A stretch of DNA of 64,000 nt from a bacterium (GTDB taxonomy: Bacteria > Oederibacteriota > Muellerivitia > Muellerivitales > Muellerivitaceae), in NCBI GenBank assembly GCA_035549195.1, contig DASZRK010000075.1:1-64000 (forward strand), written 5' to 3'. The notes beneath the pieces are model-generated. The model searched no databases. It saw only the letters and a program-made list of their open reading frames with translations, and was not told where the DNA came from. The translations under genes and the position numbers were made by a program. This document shows positions 62,920 through 64,000 of the stretch, piece after piece (within the stretch, counting starts at the first letter, position 1; every line of letters begins with the position of its first letter).

Positions 62920-63510
62920 TTGAGCCCTGTTTCCTACGGCCCTTCCGATATCAACAATCCCCGCGGCACCCCCTTTGGGGGGCCTGTTCCCGAAAGCTAT
63001 TGGCTGACCAAAGCGCTCATCTTCGACTTCGAATGGGTCATGGCCGAGGCCCAGAACCTGGGTTACGACAAGAAAGATTATGAAGACCCCACCCCCCTGA
63101 CCGCCTTGAAGGATTGCCTGAGGACCCTCCGCAGTTACGAGGTCCGACTCTCCCTGACCACCAACCGCAAGACCCAGGAGATCATGCCCGAACTCCACCG
63201 CTTGAACCTGGCGGAGGATTTTGACAACATCCGCTGTGCTGAGGACGTGAAGAACCTGAAGCCCTCCCCGGAACTGCACCAGCTCACGATGGACATGCTG
63301 GGGGTCAAGCCCTGGCGGGTGGTGGCTTTTGAAAGCAAGACGGTGGGGGTCGAGGCGGCGAAAGCGGCGGGTATTTTCTGCGTGGGGCATCCGCCCATGG
63401 CGGACCAGGTGGATATGACCTTGGATTCCTTCACGGGCCTTCCCCTCATCCGGCTCTTGGAACTGATCGACAACAATAAACGGGTCAAGATGGGGTTGGT
63501 CCAGCCCTAG
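62920..63510 (+). CDS. HAD-like protein with altered catalytic motifs
   Basis: A 196-residue protein with a haloacid-dehalogenase layout: motif I ALIFDFEWVMAEA (D36-x-E38 instead of DxD), motif II-like LSLTTNRKT, motif III Lys114 in LKPSPELHQ, and the motif IV region VVAFESKTVGVEAAKAAG, where the usual E-D-S reads E-S-K. Both the second Asp of motif I and the motif IV Asp are replaced, so phosphatase activity is doubtful. TTG start at 62920. Its TAG stop shares the palindrome CTAG with the stop of the converging gene. Confidence 0.65.
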   Translation: MSPVSYGPSDINNPRGTPFGGPVPESYWLTKALIFDFEWVMAEAQNLGYDKKDYEDPTPLTALKDCLRTLRSYEVRLSLTTNRKTQEIMPELHRLNLAEDFDNIRCAEDVKNLKPSPELHQLTMDMLGVKPWRVVAFESKTVGVEAAKAAGIFCVGHPPMADQVDMTLDSFTGLPLIRLLELIDNNKRVKMGLVQP

Positions 63511-64000
63511 TCTTGGTGGGCCTTCAGGGTGGCCTTCACGAAATCCATGATGGGCTTCTTATATTGGTAGGCCACGCTGGGGAAGCTGTTGTGATCGATC
63601 CCCTTGATCTCCAGCCATTGCTTGGGGGGCGCAGCTTCCTCAAAGACCTGTCTTCCCAGGCTTTCCGGGATGATGGTGTCCTTTTCCGCGTGGGTCTCCA
63701 GGAGCGGGCAAGTCCTTGCCTGCACGTATTTCTCCGTCTCGAACTTGTCCTTCACCATGAAATCGGCCACCAGGAGCCAGGGTTTCCTTTGGCGGCTCAC
63801 GGAAAGCACCGAGGGGAAAGCCCCTTCCAGGATGAGCCCGGCGGGTTGGACCTTGGTGGCCAATTGGGCGGCCACCGAGGAGCCGAGGGAATGGCCCCAG
63901 ATGAAGATGCGATCCTCGGGGATGTCCTTGGTCTTGAGCCAGATATAGGCCGCGAGGGCGTCGCCGTCGAGCGCGGCCTCGCTCAAGGGGGCCTTCTGGC
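63507..64000 (-). CDS. Alpha/beta hydrolase, N terminus beyond the window
   Basis: At least 160 residues of an alpha/beta hydrolase: nucleophile Ser in FIWGHSLGSSVAAQLATK, Asp in THAEKDTIIPESLG and His in KGIDHNSFPSVAY. The frame is open to the window edge and the preceding codons (Q-K-A-P before LSEAALDGDALAAYIW) continue the fold, so the TTG at 63986 is not the start. Resembles the bem46/serine aminopeptidase-like group with unknown substrate. Confidence 0.78.
   Translation of the reverse strand, partial: QKAPLSEAALDGDALAAYIWLKTKDIPEDRIFIWGHSLGSSVAAQLATKVQPAGLILEGAFPSVLSVSRQRKPWLLVADFMVKDKFETEKYVQARTCPLLETHAEKDTIIPESLGRQVFEEAAPPKQWLEIKGIDHNSFPSVAYQYKKPIMDFVKATLKAHQD

Overview
The window reads as a chromosomal segment of a G+C-rich, free-living, Gram-negative-type bacterium from a poorly sampled lineage. 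Almost every base is assigned to a recognisable housekeeping gene. I see no rRNA, tRNA, CRISPR array, insertion sequence or prophage. Signs used for the guess: the futalosine menaquinone route, a lipoprotein, a family-9 (heptosyltransferase-type) glycosyltransferase, PS synthase/decarboxylase lipids, frequent TTG/GTG starts, and a secreted protein with a Thr-Pro linker plus FlgD-like Ig fold, as seen in uncultivated bacteria such as FCPU426/Elusimicrobiota-like groups. The phylum is only an inference.

Layout. 1-15.4 kb: the 3' end of tuf, then an uninterrupted S10-spc-alpha ribosomal operon (rpsJ to rplQ, including secY, adk, map, infA, rpmJ and rpoA). 15.5-16.6 kb: a small exported protein, a strong terminator, and a converging gene with two homing-endonuclease-associated repeats but no nuclease. 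16.8-22.3 kb: a translationally coupled membrane operon with two tandem paralogous GT-C glycosyltransferases carrying TPR-like tails. 22.36-33 kb: branched-chain amino acid and phospholipid genes (ilvB-ilvN-ilvC, psd-pssA, leuA, leuB), then asd and tpx. ilvB is preceded by a near-consensus promoter, a 26-codon Leu/Val-rich leader ORF and an intrinsic terminator, that is, a transcription attenuator.

33-48.6 kb: a DUF2723/TPR membrane protein, truA, a membrane protein, then a nearly complete menaquinone block: ubiD, ubiE, ubiX, ubiA, mqnE, mqnA, mqnC, with a candidate aminodeoxyfutalosine deaminase about 3.5 kb beyond mqnC. queF, a TPR protein, a spermidine-synthase-like gene and a GT9 gene are interleaved. 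Steps MqnB and MqnD are not in the window.

48.7-64 kb: rplM-rpsI behind a consensus promoter, Nudix, LOG-family protein, a large secreted glycosidase-like protein, a PilZ protein, a PcrA/UvrD helicase, dienelactone hydrolase, an MFS exporter, a DUF4403-like lipoprotein, and gatC-gatA-gatB (tRNA amidotransferase). A conspicuously AT-rich gene follows gatB, then a degenerate HAD protein and a partial alpha/beta hydrolase.

The most unusual material is intergenic: the ilv attenuator, a 20-bp perfect palindrome centred on a start codon, a 99-bp inverted repeat before psd, a dispersed AT-rich repeat family (three copies), hairpin elements at both gat junctions, and the AT-rich island after gatB. 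I found no clear multi-gene system that looks wholly new. The attenuator and the TPR-tailed GT-C operon are the best candidates for follow-up. All coordinates and motif calls were read by eye. TM counts and domain edges are approximate, and no homology search was run.
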